Assembly: GCF_000633255.1 (NCBI RefSeq)
Contig: NZ_AYMJ01000003.1
Coordinates: 248,001 to 312,000 of the forward strand
Direction: 5' to 3'
Length of the DNA: 64,000 bases
From: Pseudomonas sp. H1h
GTDB lineage: Bacteria; Pseudomonadota; Gammaproteobacteria; Pseudomonadales; Pseudomonadaceae
Shown piece after piece: positions 36,018 to 45,044 of the stretch. The first letter of the stretch is position 1; each line of letters opens with the position of its first letter. The notes beneath the pieces are model-generated. The model was not told the DNA's origin and searched no databases. It saw nothing but the letters and a program-made list of their open reading frames with translations. The position numbers and the translations under genes were made by a program.

Positions 36018-36182
36018 AGGGCAGGCCTTGATCGGTTCAAACGGAATGGCAGCATTTTGCCAAGTATTTTCCGTGACGCTTTAAATTAACTTTCATGTTT
36101 TAGCTGCGATTTGCCAAGGCTGCGGAATTATTTCCGCGATCATTGATATCATCTGGCCATAATTTTCGACAGGAGTGGTTCC

Positions 36183-36518
36183 GTGCGTACTTCGATTCGC
36201 CGCGGCTGGATGCCGATCACCGGTTTGTTGCTGATGCTGCTGAGCACTGCAACCCTGGCCGGCAACACACCGTGTTCCGGGAAGAAGGGCGGCATCGATC
36301 GCTGCGACGGCGATCTGTTTTTGTGCAACGACGGCTCCATCAGTGGCTCGAAAAAGAGTTGCGCGGCAATGTTCGGAATCAAGGGCCAAGCGCGCTCACA
36401 GCAATTTCTGCAAAGCGATGATGGCTGCACCTGCGGTACCGGCTCATTTTGCACCGGGCCGCGTGGCGGCGTGTATTGCCTGACGCCAAGCGGAAACAAA
36501 AGCTACAAGCGCAAATGA
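36183..36518 (+). CDS. Cysteine-rich secreted protein
   Basis: This 111-residue protein has a signal peptide (residues 1-26, cleavage after LAG). The mature part holds eight cysteines in CSGKKGGIDRCDGDLFLCNDG, KKSCAAMFG and DDGCTCGTGSFCTG...YCLTPSG, suggesting several disulfides. I recall it as a conserved proteobacterial secreted family without a known role. GTG start with AGGAG well placed. It is divergent from the two-component system. Confidence 0.7.
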   Translation: MRTSIRRGWMPITGLLLMLLSTATLAGNTPCSGKKGGIDRCDGDLFLCNDGSISGSKKSCAAMFGIKGQARSQQFLQSDDGCTCGTGSFCTGPRGGVYCLTPSGNKSYKRK

Positions 36519-36709
36519 CTCGCCTTGTGCCAGTGCATAAAACCCGCTGCTTTCAGTGCTTTGTTGCAAATTGCAATGATTCTAGAAGTTCAGTCTTTTT
36601 AACCTGTTGAAAAATAACGATTTATTTAAAGTTGATAGATGGCACGGTCGCTGCAATTCCTCTGATGACGAGTTGTAACACCATTTTTCATGCCTGGAGC
36701 ACTACAACA

Positions 36710-37654
36710 ATGAATAGATCCTCTGATGGGTTTTATCCTGCCTTCGAAGGAGAATCGAGCAACGTGTCAGGCGTGTCCTGGGGCGCGATTTTCGCGGGCG
36801 CAGCGGCGGCCGCAGCACTGTCGATGATTTTGGTGCTGCTCGGCTTCGGTTTGGGATTTTCTGCCGTTTCACCCTGGGCCGGGGAGGGCGTCAGCGCCAA
36901 GAGCCTGGGGATTTCGACGATTGTCTGGCTGGCGGCGACGCAAATCATCGCGTCGGGCCTTGGCGGCTACATTGCCGGTCGCCTGCGGGTGAAGTGGGCC
37001 AACATGCACGGTGATGAAGTGTATTTCCGTGATACCGCCCATGGTTTCCTTGCCTGGTGCGTGGCCACGCTGGTGACCGCGGTGCTGGTGGTCGGCTCGG
37101 TCAGCAGTGTGATCAGTGGCGGTGTGCAGGCCGGTGCCAGTGTGGCCGGTGGCGCCGCAGCTGCCGTGACTCAAGCGGCCGGTACCGCTGCTGCGAACAC
37201 CAGCAGCGACCAGTACGGTTACTTCGTCGACAGCCTGTTCCGCGATGATCGCCCGGCATCCGTCAGCGATGACGCCGCCCATGGCGCCGTGACCCGGATC
37301 TTCGCCCAGAGCCTGGCCAACGGCCAACTCAGCCCTGAAGACCGTACCTATCTCGCGCAACTGGTCGCCCAACGGACCAACCTGAGTCAGGCCGACGCCG
37401 AACGTCGTGTCGATGAAGTCTATGCCCGCACCCAGAAAGCCATTGCCGACGCCAAAGTCAAAGCCCAACAGGCTGCCGACACCGCTGCCAAAGTCGCTGC
37501 CTGGACTTCGTTGTGGATGTTCATCGCGCTGCTTGCCGGTGCGTTCTTCGCCAGCCTCGCCGCTACCTTCGGCGGTCGTCGCCGGGATGCGGTCGAGTAC
37601 GTAGAAGTCGACACCTACGCCACCACTACCACCACGCTGCCTCCAGTCCGTTAA
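36710..37654 (+). CDS. Multi-helix membrane protein of unknown function
   Basis: This 314-residue protein has about four transmembrane helices: residues 24-48 (AIFAGAAAAAALSMILVLLG), 70-90, 110-132, and 272-294 (SLWMFIALLAGAFFASLAATF). The stretch between helices three and four includes an Ala-rich segment and a heptad-like helix, EDRTYLAQLVAQRTNLSQADAERRVDEVYARTQ, plausibly coiled coil in the periplasm. A Thr-rich tail ends it. It is followed 15 bp later by a 24-residue membrane peptide gene with a strong ribosome site. Function is unknown. Confidence 0.75.
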   Translation: MNRSSDGFYPAFEGESSNVSGVSWGAIFAGAAAAAALSMILVLLGFGLGFSAVSPWAGEGVSAKSLGISTIVWLAATQIIASGLGGYIAGRLRVKWANMHGDEVYFRDTAHGFLAWCVATLVTAVLVVGSVSSVISGGVQAGASVAGGAAAAVTQAAGTAAANTSSDQYGYFVDSLFRDDRPASVSDDAAHGAVTRIFAQSLANGQLSPEDRTYLAQLVAQRTNLSQADAERRVDEVYARTQKAIADAKVKAQQAADTAAKVAAWTSLWMFIALLAGAFFASLAATFGGRRRDAVEYVEVDTYATTTTTLPPVR

Positions 37655-37669
37655 GCAAGGAGAATCACC

Positions 37670-37744
37670 ATGCGCTCATTACTGCTGTTTTTCCTCGGCG
37701 TGCCGATCCCGATCATCATCCTGATCGCCCTGTTCGTACACTGA
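37670..37744 (+). CDS. 24-residue hydrophobic membrane peptide
   Basis: AAGGAG lies eight bases before ATG 37670; the frame ends at TGA 37742-37744. Almost the whole product is one hydrophobic helix (LLLFFLGVPIPIIILIALFV), with a Pro-Ile-Pro break and a terminal His. It sits 15 bp after the multi-helix protein gene and just before a terminator, so it is the last gene of that transcript. Small peptides of this type often modulate a larger membrane protein; here that is inference from position. Confidence 0.7.
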   Translation: MRSLLLFFLGVPIPIIILIALFVH

Positions 37745-37766
37745 TCCCTCTGAGGCGATTGCCTCG

Positions 37767-37800
37767 GCCGCTTCCACTTCACGGTGGAAGCGGCTTTTTG
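37767..37800 (+). terminator. Rho-independent terminator
   Basis: GCCGCTTCCAC-TTCAC-GGTGGAAGCGGC then TTTTTG: a strong stem ending the transcript with the membrane peptide gene. Confidence 0.92.
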
Positions 37801-37883
37801 CTTTCTGCAGTCCAACAAGGCGAGAATCGGCGGCTGAAGCGCTGCGCTTCATACCGCGAGCCCTCTATTTAAGGAAAAGTACG

Positions 37884-38423
37884 TTGGACAAGAAGGAAAT
37901 CAAACGTCAGGCCATGCAGATGCTTGAGGCGGGGCGCTCGAAAACCGAGACCTTCCAGGCGCTGGCAGGTGGTGCGGTCAAGGACAAGGTGCTGGCTTAC
38001 TGGATCGGCTCCCGCCCGGATCCGCAATTGCTTGAGCGTCATGCCGGCAAGATCAAAGTGTTGTTGGGGCTGATTTACGTGCAGGCGTTGATCGGGCTGC
38101 TGGGCGGCTATCTTCTGGGGCTGACCATCAGCAGTGGTTTTGCGATCTTCCTCGGATTGCTCGGTGGCGGTGTGCCGCTGCTGTTCGCCTGGGGTTTTTA
38201 CCGCAACTCGGCGCAGACCTACACCGTGTACATGCTGCTTTCGATCAGCCAGTTGCCACGGCTGTTCAAGGATTACGCCGAAGACCCGGTGTCGGTCATC
38301 GTCGGTGCGGTCATCACGCTGGCCATGGTGTTTTTCGTGGCCTGGGTGAAAAACCTGCTGTTTCCCGACCTCGGTTTCATGGGCTCGAAAAAGATCAAGG
38401 GGCAGTTCGTCTTCTCCAACTGA
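37884..38423 (+). CDS. Small membrane protein of unknown function
   Basis: This 179-residue protein has a soluble helical N-terminus (about residues 1-55; KKEIKRQAMQMLEAGRSKTETFQAL) and three or four transmembrane segments after it (IKVLLGLIYVQALIGLLGGYLLG; FAIFLGLLGGGVPLLFAWGF; VIVGAVITLAMVFFVAWV). The start is TTG with AAGGA upstream. No family recognised. It precedes the hcn operon by 240 bp. Confidence 0.65.
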   Translation: MDKKEIKRQAMQMLEAGRSKTETFQALAGGAVKDKVLAYWIGSRPDPQLLERHAGKIKVLLGLIYVQALIGLLGGYLLGLTISSGFAIFLGLLGGGVPLLFAWGFYRNSAQTYTVYMLLSISQLPRLFKDYAEDPVSVIVGAVITLAMVFFVAWVKNLLFPDLGFMGSKKIKGQFVFSN

Positions 38424-38452
38424 GATCGTTGAACAATCCGACCGCTTTCACT

Positions 38453-38506
38453 GGCCTGGATCAATATTTCGTTCGGTCATTTCGCCTAACGTAAATGATC
38501 CAGGCC
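38453..38506. repeat. 11-bp perfect inverted repeat upstream of hcnA
   Basis: GGCCTGGATCA (38453-38463) and TGATCCAGGCC (38496-38506) are perfect complements separated by 32 bp. It could be a hairpin ending the upstream transcript, or paired operator half-sites. The GGATCAA edge contains the ATCAA half of an ANR/FNR box (TTGAT-N4-ATCAA), and hcnA is known to be ANR-activated in other pseudomonads, but the other half-site is poor. Confidence 0.45.
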
Positions 38507-38643
38507 TTTGCTGAGGTATGAACTACAGTGCTTCACGCGCATCTCGTTGCGCTGACGAAGTACCCGCGCCGACGCCCCAATCAAAGCAATAAAAGTCGAC
38601 ACGGTGTAGTGCAGCAAGGAGCTGACACAACCTCAACCGAACA

Positions 38644-38655
38644 TTCACGGATGAA
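38644..38655 (+). promoter_or_regulatory. RsmA/RsmE binding hairpin in the hcnA leader
   Basis: TTCACGGATGAA folds as UUC/GAA around the ACGGAU loop, the high-affinity recognition element of Pseudomonas RsmA/RsmE. The same element is the well-studied site over the hcnA ribosome site of P. fluorescens CHA0. The protein would mask GGA and block translation until Gac-dependent small RNAs (RsmX/Y/Z) titrate it. None of those RNA genes is in the window. Confidence 0.85.
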
Positions 38656-38662
38656 CATTGCA

Positions 38663-38977
38663 ATGCACTGCCTAGAAAGAACCTTCGATATCCAGCCCCT
38701 GACCCAGGCGGATATGACCGTCCACATCAACGGCCAAGCGGTGACTGCCGCCATCGGCGAAACCGTCCTCAGCGTCATCCAGTCCATCGGCGTGCGCCAG
38801 ATCGCGCGCAATGATCATGACCAGATCAGCGGTGCCTACTGCGGCATGGGCGTGTGCCAGTGCTGCCTGGTGAAAATCAACGGTCGCCACAAGCGCCGTG
38901 CCTGCCAGACCGTCGTGCGTGACGGCATGCAGATCGAAACCCAGGTCAATCGCGTTGCTGCGCAGGAGGTCGTATGA
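38663..38977 (+). CDS. hcnA: Hydrogen cyanide synthase, [2Fe-2S] subunit
   Basis: HcnA is the small ferredoxin-like subunit of the membrane-bound synthase that oxidises glycine to HCN and CO2. It is 104 residues long, as in P. aeruginosa, when read from ATG 38663. Cys60, Cys65, Cys68 and Cys81 (AYCGMGVCQCC, RRACQ) are in the usual [2Fe-2S] spacing. The hcnB start overlaps its stop by four bases. An alternative ATG at 38651 lies inside the Rsm site and would add four residues. Translation is expected to be under Gac/Rsm control and transcription under low oxygen. Confidence 0.93.
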   Translation: MHCLERTFDIQPLTQADMTVHINGQAVTAAIGETVLSVIQSIGVRQIARNDHDQISGAYCGMGVCQCCLVKINGRHKRRACQTVVRDGMQIETQVNRVAAQEVV

Positions 38978-40383
38978 GCCAGCAACCGGTGATTGTCGGC
39001 GGCGGCCCGGCGGGGATGGCGGCAGCCATCGAACTGGCGCGCCACGGAGTGCGCTGCACGTTGCTCGAAGAAGCATCGCGCCTTGGCGGTGTGGTCTATC
39101 GCGGGCCGTTGCGCGACGGTGTGCAGCTCGACTATCTGGGGCCACGCTACTCCGAGGCGCTGGGCAAACTGCACGGTGATTTCCAGGAACACGCCGCTCT
39201 GATCGACGTGCGCCTGAACCACCGCGTGGTTGGCGCCGAAGGCACCCGGGCGCTGGTGGTGCTCGATGGTGACGAGCAACTGCACGAGATTGGCTACCCG
39301 CAGCTGTTGCTGGCTGCCGGTTGTCATGAGCGCAGCGTGCCGTTCCCCGGCTGGACACTGCCGGGAGTGATCATGCTCGGCGGCCTGCAACTGCAAATCA
39401 AAAGTGGCGTGGTCAAACCGCAGGGGCCGGTGATCATCGCCGGTACCGGGCCGCTGCTGCCGTTGGTGGCGACCCAGTTGCATGCGTCCGGCGTCAAGGT
39501 CGCGGGCGTGTATGAAGCCTGCGCGTTCGGCAAGATTGCCCGCGAAAGCCTGGCGCTGCTGAACAAACCACAGCTGTTCCTCGATGGCCTGAGCATGCTC
39601 GCCTATCTGAAACTGCACGGCATCGCGATGAACTACGGCTGGGGTGTGGTCGAAGCGCACGGCGACGGTGAGCTGAAAAGCGTCTCGGTGGCACCGTACT
39701 CGGCCACCTGGGAGCCGGATCTGACGCGCATCGAGCGCTTCGAAGCCAAGACCCTCGCCGTCGGCTACGGCTTCATTCCGCGCACCCAGCTCAGTCAGCA
39801 AATGGGCCTGGATCACGGCTTCAGTGACGACGGTTACCTGCGCGCCAATTCGAATATCTGGCAGCAAAGCAACGAGCCGCACGTGCACCTGGCCGGCGAC
39901 ATGGGCGGGATTCGCGGCGGTGAAGCGGCGATGCTCGCCGGCAAGATCGCCGCGACTTCGATCCTGCTCCAGCGCGAGATTATCGAAGAAGATCTGGCGC
40001 GGGTGCGTCGCGACCGATTCCTGAGCAAGCTGAAAACCATCGTGCGTTTCCGCGCGGCAGTGGACCGCTACACCGAACGCGGTGTCGGCCAGACTGCGCT
40101 GCCGGCCGCTGACACAGTGATCTGCCGCTGTGAGCATGCCACTCGCGCCGACATCGATCTGGCGCTGGAGCAGGGCGTGCAGGACATCGCCAGCCTGAAG
40201 ATGCGTACCCGGGTGAGCATGGGCGATTGTCAGGGGCGGATGTGCGTCGGCTATTGCAGCGACCGCCTGCGCCAAGCCACCGGGCGCAAGGACGTCGGCT
40301 GGTTGCGCCCGCGTTTCCCGATCGATCCGATTCCTTTTTCCGCGTTCCAGTCCGTCGGCACGGAGGCCGCTTCCCATGAGTAA
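38974..40383 (+). CDS. hcnB: Hydrogen cyanide synthase, FAD subunit B
   Basis: This 469-residue subunit has a N-terminal FAD motif (VIVGGGPAGMAAAIELA), a second nucleotide-binding region (VIIAGTGPLLPLVA), and a C-terminal BFD-like cluster site with Cys384, Cys386, Cys419 and Cys424 (ICRCEH, GDCQGRMCVGYC). It is thought to form an electron-transfer complex with HcnA and HcnC. AGGAGGTCGT lies before the ATG. It overlaps hcnA by four bases and hcnC by eight, which implies strict cotranslation. Confidence 0.95.
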   Translation: MSQQPVIVGGGPAGMAAAIELARHGVRCTLLEEASRLGGVVYRGPLRDGVQLDYLGPRYSEALGKLHGDFQEHAALIDVRLNHRVVGAEGTRALVVLDGDEQLHEIGYPQLLLAAGCHERSVPFPGWTLPGVIMLGGLQLQIKSGVVKPQGPVIIAGTGPLLPLVATQLHASGVKVAGVYEACAFGKIARESLALLNKPQLFLDGLSMLAYLKLHGIAMNYGWGVVEAHGDGELKSVSVAPYSATWEPDLTRIERFEAKTLAVGYGFIPRTQLSQQMGLDHGFSDDGYLRANSNIWQQSNEPHVHLAGDMGGIRGGEAAMLAGKIAATSILLQREIIEEDLARVRRDRFLSKLKTIVRFRAAVDRYTERGVGQTALPAADTVICRCEHATRADIDLALEQGVQDIASLKMRTRVSMGDCQGRMCVGYCSDRLRQATGRKDVGWLRPRFPIDPIPFSAFQSVGTEAASHE

Positions 40384-41635
40384 GTTCTATGACGTGATCA
40401 TTGCCGGCGGCGGTGTGATCGGGGCGTCCTGCGCCTATCAATTGTCCAAGCGCCAAGGCCTCAAGGTCGCGCTGATCGACGCCAAACGCCCGGGCAATGC
40501 GACCCGTGCGTCGGCGGGTGGTTTATGGGCCATCGGCGAGTCGGTGGGGCTGGGGTGCGGGGTGATTTTCTTCCGCATGATGTCGGCCAATCGCAAGCGC
40601 GAAACCCAGGGTGCGGCCGTGGCAGTGGATGCCAGTACGCCGCACATCCTGCCGGAGTCGTTCTTCGATTTCGCCTTGCAGTCCAACGCGCTGTACCCGG
40701 CGTTGCACCGTGAGCTGAAAGACAATCACGGCATGGATTTCAAGTTCGAAAAGACCGGGCTGAAATTCGTCATCTATGACGACGAAGACCGGCTCTACGC
40801 CGAGCACATCGTCGGCTGCATTCCGCACCTCGCCGATCAGGTGCGCTGGCTTGATCAGGCGGCGCTGCGCGAAGCCGAGCCGAGCGTCAGCCACGAGGCC
40901 CGTGGTGCGCTGGAGTTCCTCTGCGATCACCAGGTCAGCCCGTTCCGCCTCGCCGATGCCTACATGGAAGGCGCGCGGCAAAATGGCGTAGACATTTACG
41001 TCAACACCAACGTCACCGGCGTGTTGCACCACGGCACCCGTGTGACCGGTGTGCAGACGGCCGAGGAGGGCGTGTTCCACTGCAAGACCCTGATCAACGC
41101 CGGCGGTGCGTGGGCGGCGGACCTGAGCGAGTGGGCCACCGGGGTGCGCATTCCGGTGAAACCGGTCAAGGGCCAGATCCTGCTGACCGAGCGCATGCCG
41201 AAGATCCTCAACGGCTGCCTGACCACCAGCGATTGCTACGTGGCGCAAAAGGACAACGGTGAAATCCTGATCGGCAGCACCACCGAGGACAAAGGCTTCG
41301 ACGTCACCACCACCTATCCGGAAATCGCCGGACTGGTGCAGGGCGCAGTGCGCTGCCTGCCGGAACTCAAGGACGTCAATCTCAAACGCACCTGGGCCGG
41401 TCTGCGTCCGGGGTCGCCGGATGAGCTGCCGATACTCGGACCGATGCGTGGGGTGGAGGGCTATCTGAATGCCTGCGGGCACTTCCGCACGGGCATCCTG
41501 ACCTCGGCGATTACCGGGGTGCTACTGGACAAACTGGTCAATCACGAAGCTCTGCCCCTGGACATCACGCCGTTTCTGGCAGATCGGTTTGAGGCCGTAC
41601 CAGTGCAAGAGGAGCGCGAACTGGAACTGGCCTGA
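40376..41635 (+). CDS. hcnC: Hydrogen cyanide synthase, glycine-oxidising FAD subunit C
   Basis: This 419-residue DAO-family flavoprotein has the FAD motif VIIAGGGVIGASCAYQLS at its N-terminus and the C-terminal RPGSPDELPILGPM signature also seen in sarcosine and glycine oxidases. It probably carries the glycine dehydrogenase activity. The length matches the P. aeruginosa protein closely. It ends the operon; no terminator is evident and a REPIN follows 24 bp later. Confidence 0.95.
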   Translation: MSKFYDVIIAGGGVIGASCAYQLSKRQGLKVALIDAKRPGNATRASAGGLWAIGESVGLGCGVIFFRMMSANRKRETQGAAVAVDASTPHILPESFFDFALQSNALYPALHRELKDNHGMDFKFEKTGLKFVIYDDEDRLYAEHIVGCIPHLADQVRWLDQAALREAEPSVSHEARGALEFLCDHQVSPFRLADAYMEGARQNGVDIYVNTNVTGVLHHGTRVTGVQTAEEGVFHCKTLINAGGAWAADLSEWATGVRIPVKPVKGQILLTERMPKILNGCLTTSDCYVAQKDNGEILIGSTTEDKGFDVTTTYPEIAGLVQGAVRCLPELKDVNLKRTWAGLRPGSPDELPILGPMRGVEGYLNACGHFRTGILTSAITGVLLDKLVNHEALPLDITPFLADRFEAVPVQEERELELA

Positions 41636-41658
41636 CCCACGTCCAGGGCCAACCCCAG

Positions 41659-41744
41659 CGGGCGCGAGCCTGTTCGCGAAAGCAATCTGTCAGTTGCCGG
41701 CGTGTTGGCTGACACACCGCGTTCGCGAGCAGGCTCGCTCCCAC
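41659..41744. repeat. REPIN after hcnC
   Basis: A diverged left arm (GGCGCGAGCCTGTTCGCG) and an intact right arm (CGCGAGCAGGCTCGCTCCC) form an inverted pair. Confidence 0.85.
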
Positions 41745-41789
41745 ATTGATCAATGGCATGCCGATCATTTGCGCACGACACCAAACCCT

Positions 41790-42566
41790 GTGGGAGCGGG
41801 CTTGCTCGCGAAGGCGTCCGGTCAGGCGAAATCAATGTTGAATGTACTGGCCTCTTCGTGAGCAAGCCCACTCCCACAGGTTTGTCGGGTGTTCACAAAA
41901 TCCAGGTACGGCACAGAACCCCGTGGGAGCGAGCTTGCTCGCGAAGGCGTCCGGTCAGGCGAAATCAATGTTGAATGTACTGGCCTCTTCGTGAGCAAGC
42001 CCACTCCCACAGGTTTTTCGGGTGTTCACAAAATCCAGGTACGGCACAGAACCCCGTGGGAGCGAGCCTGCTCGCGAAGGCGTCCGGGCAGGCGAAATCG
42101 ATGTTGAATGTGCCGGCCTCTTCGTGAGCAAGTCCACTCCCACAGGTTTATCGGGTGTTACAAAGTCCAGGTACGGCACAAGACCCCGTGGGAGCGAGCC
42201 TGCTCGCGAAGGCGTCCGGTCAGGCGAAATCAATGTTGAATGTACTGGCCTCTTCGTGAGCAAGCCCACTCCCACAGGTTTGTCGGGCGCTCATAAAATC
42301 CAGGTACGGCACAAAATCCCGTGGGAGCGAGCCTGCTCGCGAAGGCGTCCGGTCAGGCGAAATCAATGTTGAATGTTCCGGCCTCTTCGTGAGCAAGCCC
42401 ACTCCCACAGGTTTGTCGGGTGTTACAAAGTCCAGGTACGGCACAAGACCCCGTGAGAGCGGGCTTGCTCGCGAAGGCGTCCGGGCAGGCGAAATCGATG
42501 TTGAATGTGCCGGCCTCTTCGTGAGCAAGCCCACTCCCACAGGTTTATCGGGTGTTCAAGAAATTG
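41790..42566. repeat. Tandem array of six REPIN units, 132-133 bp
   Basis: Forward arms begin at 41790, 41923, 42056, 42188, 42321 and 42453. The spacers hold AATCAATGTTGAATGT and AATCCAGGTACGGCAC in every copy. Right arms read TTCGTGAGCAAGCCCACTCC, with both hairpin sides changed in step. Near identity between units points to recent amplification. Together with the REPIN at 41659 it fills the 983 bp between hcnC and fabI; no gene is seen there. Confidence 0.95.
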
Positions 42567-42570
42567 CAGG

Positions 42571-42606
42571 CAATAAAAAACCCGCCAATGGGCGGGTTTT
42601 TTATTG
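42571..42606. terminator. Strong bidirectional terminator downstream of fabI
   Basis: CAATAAAAAACCCGCC-AATG-GGCGGGTTTTTTATTG is a 16-bp perfect stem with a four-base loop. It lies just 3' of fabI (minus strand) and could also stop transcripts from the hcn side. Confidence 0.93.
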
Positions 42607-42618
42607 GCTAAGCGAAGA

Positions 42619-43413
42619 TTACTCTTCGATGTTGCCCATGGCGGTGGTGTTGAAGCCGCCGTCCACGTACATGATTTCACCGCTGATGCCCGACGCCAGG
42701 TCGGAGCACAGGAAGGCGCCGGCATTGCCGACTTCGTCGATGGTGACGTTGCGACGCAGCGGGGTTTGCGCTTCGTTGGCGGCCAGCATCTTGCGGAAGT
42801 TCTTGATGCCCGACGCTGCCAGGGTACGGATCGGGCCAGCCGATACGCAGTTGACGCGGGTGCCGTCCGGGCCCAGGGAGCCGGCCAGGTAACGTACGCC
42901 AGCTTCCAGCGAAGCCTTGGCCATGCCCATGACGTTGTAGTTCGGCATGGTGCGCTCGGCGCCCAGGTACGACAGGGTCAGCAGGCTGCCATTGCGGCCT
43001 TTCATCATTTCGCGACCCGCCTTGGCCAGGGCCACGAAGCTGTAGGCGCTGATGTCGTGAGCGATGCGGAAACCGTCACGGGTGGTGGCTTCGGTGAAGT
43101 CGCCGTCCAGTTGGTCGCCCGGGGCGAAACCAACGGAGTGCACGATGCAGTCCAGGCCGTCCCACTTCTTGCTCAGTGCTTCGAAGACCTTGGCGATTTC
43201 TTCATCGCTGGCCACATCGCACGGGAAGCACAGCTCAGGGCTCGAACCCCAGCCTTGGGCGAATTCTTCAACACGACCTTTGAGTTTGTCGTTCTGATAA
43301 GTGAAGGCAAGCTCAGCGCCCTCGCGATGCATGGCGGCAGCGATGCCGGATGCGATGGACAGCTTGCTGGCGACACCGACGATCAGTACGCGCTTACCGG
43401 CGAGAAAACCCAT
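42619..43413 (-). CDS. fabI: Enoyl-ACP reductase (NADH)
   Basis: This 264-residue SDR-type enzyme catalyses the last reduction of each fatty acid elongation cycle. The catalytic pair is Tyr159 and Lys166 (NYNVMGMAK) with Tyr149 (LSYLGAERT) as in E. coli FabI; the N-terminus [20 protein letters not shown] is diagnostic. The drug-contact Gly (HSVGFAP) is present, so triclosan sensitivity is expected, unless FabV also exists elsewhere. AGAGGAG precedes the ATG. It follows the peptide transporter genes by 19 bp and may be read through from them. Confidence 0.97.
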   Translation of the reverse strand: MGFLAGKRVLIVGVASKLSIASGIAAAMHREGAELAFTYQNDKLKGRVEEFAQGWGSSPELCFPCDVASDEEIAKVFEALSKKWDGLDCIVHSVGFAPGDQLDGDFTEATTRDGFRIAHDISAYSFVALAKAGREMMKGRNGSLLTLSYLGAERTMPNYNVMGMAKASLEAGVRYLAGSLGPDGTRVNCVSAGPIRTLAASGIKNFRKMLAANEAQTPLRRNVTIDEVGNAGAFLCSDLASGISGEIMYVDGGFNTTAMGNIEE

Positions 43414-43432
43414 GTGTTGCTCCTCTTTCAGG

Positions 43433-45043
43433 TTATTGCGCAGTGGCTGGTGCCAAAAAAGCGGCTTCCAGCAACTGCTGTGTATACGGATGTTTAGGGG
43501 CGGCAAAGATTTCTTGCGCGTCTCCCTGTTCGACCACTTGGCCATGCTTGACCACCATCAACTGGTGGCTCAGCGCTTTGACGACAGCCAGGTCATGGCT
43601 GATGAACAAATACGTCAGGTTGTACTTGGCTTGCAGTGAACGCAACAGCTCCACCACTTGCCGCTGCACCGTCCGGTCGAGCGCCGAGGTCGGCTCGTCC
43701 AGCAGGATCAGCGCCGGTTTCAGCACCAAAGCCCGGGCAATGGCGATACGTTGCCGTTGCCCACCGGAAAACTCGTGGGGGTAGCGGTGCCGGGTTTCCG
43801 GATCCAGACCTACCTCCTTCAATGCCGCAATGATCGCCGCTTCCTGTTCGGCTGCGGTGCCCATCTTGTGAATCCGCAGGCCTTCGCCAACGATGTCGCT
43901 CACGCACATCCGTGGGCTCAGGCTGCCAAACGGGTCCTGAAACACCACCTGCATCTCCCGACGCAACGGGCGAACCTCATTCTGCGTCAGGCAGTCTAGC
44001 TGCTTACCCTCAAAGCGGATCGCGCCTTTGCTGCCGATCAACCGCAAAATCGCCAGACCCAGCGTGGATTTACCGGAACCGCTTTCCCCCACAATCCCCA
44101 GGGTCTGACCCTGAGGCAGGCTGAAGTTGATGCCGTCCACGGCCTTGACGTGATCCACCGTGCGCTTGAGCAGGCCTTTCTTGATCGGGAACCAGACTTT
44201 CAGGTTCTCGACTTCAAGCAGCGGCGCGCCGATTTTATTGCTCGCCGGGCCTCCGCTGGGCTCCGCGCCGAGCAATTCCCGAGTGTACGGATGCTGCGGC
44301 GAACGGAACAGCTCTTCGCACGATGCCTGTTCGACGATGCAACCGCGCTGCATGACACATACGCGATGCGCAATTCTTCGCACCAGGTTCAAATCGTGAC
44401 TGATCAGTAACAGCGACATGCCCAATCGAGCCTGAAGTTCCTTGAGCAAATCGAGGATTTTCAGCTGAACGGTCACGTCCAGCGCAGTGGTCGGTTCATC
44501 GGCGATCAGCAGTTCCGGCTCGTTGGCCAGCGCCATGGCGATCATCACCCGCTGGCGCTGGCCGCCGGACAATTCGTGGGGCAGGGCCTTTAGGCGCTTG
44601 TGCGGCTCGGGGATGCCGACCATCTCCAGCAGCTCCAGCGTGCGCTTGGTCGCGACTTTGCCGCTCAGACCCTTGTGGATGCCGAGGATCTCGTTGATCT
44701 GCTTCTCGATCGAGTGCAGCGGGTTGAGCGAGGTCATCGGCTCCTGAAAGATCATCGCGATCCGGTTGCCACGGATGTGGCGGATGGTTTTCTCGCTCAG
44801 CCCCAGCAGATTCTGCCCGGCGTAATTGATGCTGCCGGCCGGATGCCGGGCCATCGGGTAGGGCAGCAAACGCAGGATCGAGTGCGCAGTCACCGATTTG
44901 CCCGAGCCGGACTCGCCGACCAGCGCCAGGGTTTCGCCGCGTTTGATGTCGAAACTCACGCCTTCGACCACGCGATGCACGCGCTCGCCGAAACCGAATT
45001 CGACGGCCAGGTCGCGCACTTCGATCAGATTGTCCTGATTCAT
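43433..45043 (-). CDS. nppD: Peptide ABC transporter, fused dual ATP-binding protein
   Basis: This 536-residue protein has two ABC domains in one chain. Each has Walker A ([11 protein letters not shown], about residue 38; [11 protein letters not shown], about 325), an LSGGQRQRV or FSGGQRQRI signature and Walker B (LLIADEP, LILLDEP). It powers both halves of the importer, like YejF. In P. aeruginosa NppD drives uptake of peptidyl nucleoside antibiotics. The ATG at 45043 follows GAGGAAGTGAA. It abuts the permease gene nppC with a one-base gap. Confidence 0.93.
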   Translation of the reverse strand: MNQDNLIEVRDLAVEFGFGERVHRVVEGVSFDIKRGETLALVGESGSGKSVTAHSILRLLPYPMARHPAGSINYAGQNLLGLSEKTIRHIRGNRIAMIFQEPMTSLNPLHSIEKQINEILGIHKGLSGKVATKRTLELLEMVGIPEPHKRLKALPHELSGGQRQRVMIAMALANEPELLIADEPTTALDVTVQLKILDLLKELQARLGMSLLLISHDLNLVRRIAHRVCVMQRGCIVEQASCEELFRSPQHPYTRELLGAEPSGGPASNKIGAPLLEVENLKVWFPIKKGLLKRTVDHVKAVDGINFSLPQGQTLGIVGESGSGKSTLGLAILRLIGSKGAIRFEGKQLDCLTQNEVRPLRREMQVVFQDPFGSLSPRMCVSDIVGEGLRIHKMGTAAEQEAAIIAALKEVGLDPETRHRYPHEFSGGQRQRIAIARALVLKPALILLDEPTSALDRTVQRQVVELLRSLQAKYNLTYLFISHDLAVVKALSHQLMVVKHGQVVEQGDAQEIFAAPKHPYTQQLLEAAFLAPATAQ

Positions 45044-45044
45044 T

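Noticed and set aside
36519..36709. TTGCAAATTGCAA palindrome as an operator
   Set aside because: Short AT-rich palindromes arise by chance in such intergenic DNA; nothing else supports it.
38836..40377. Long open frame of 513 codons antisense to hcnB
   Set aside because: It is rich in His, Gln and Arg as expected for the shadow of a high-GC gene, lacks any family motif, and hcnABC on the plus strand is unmistakable.
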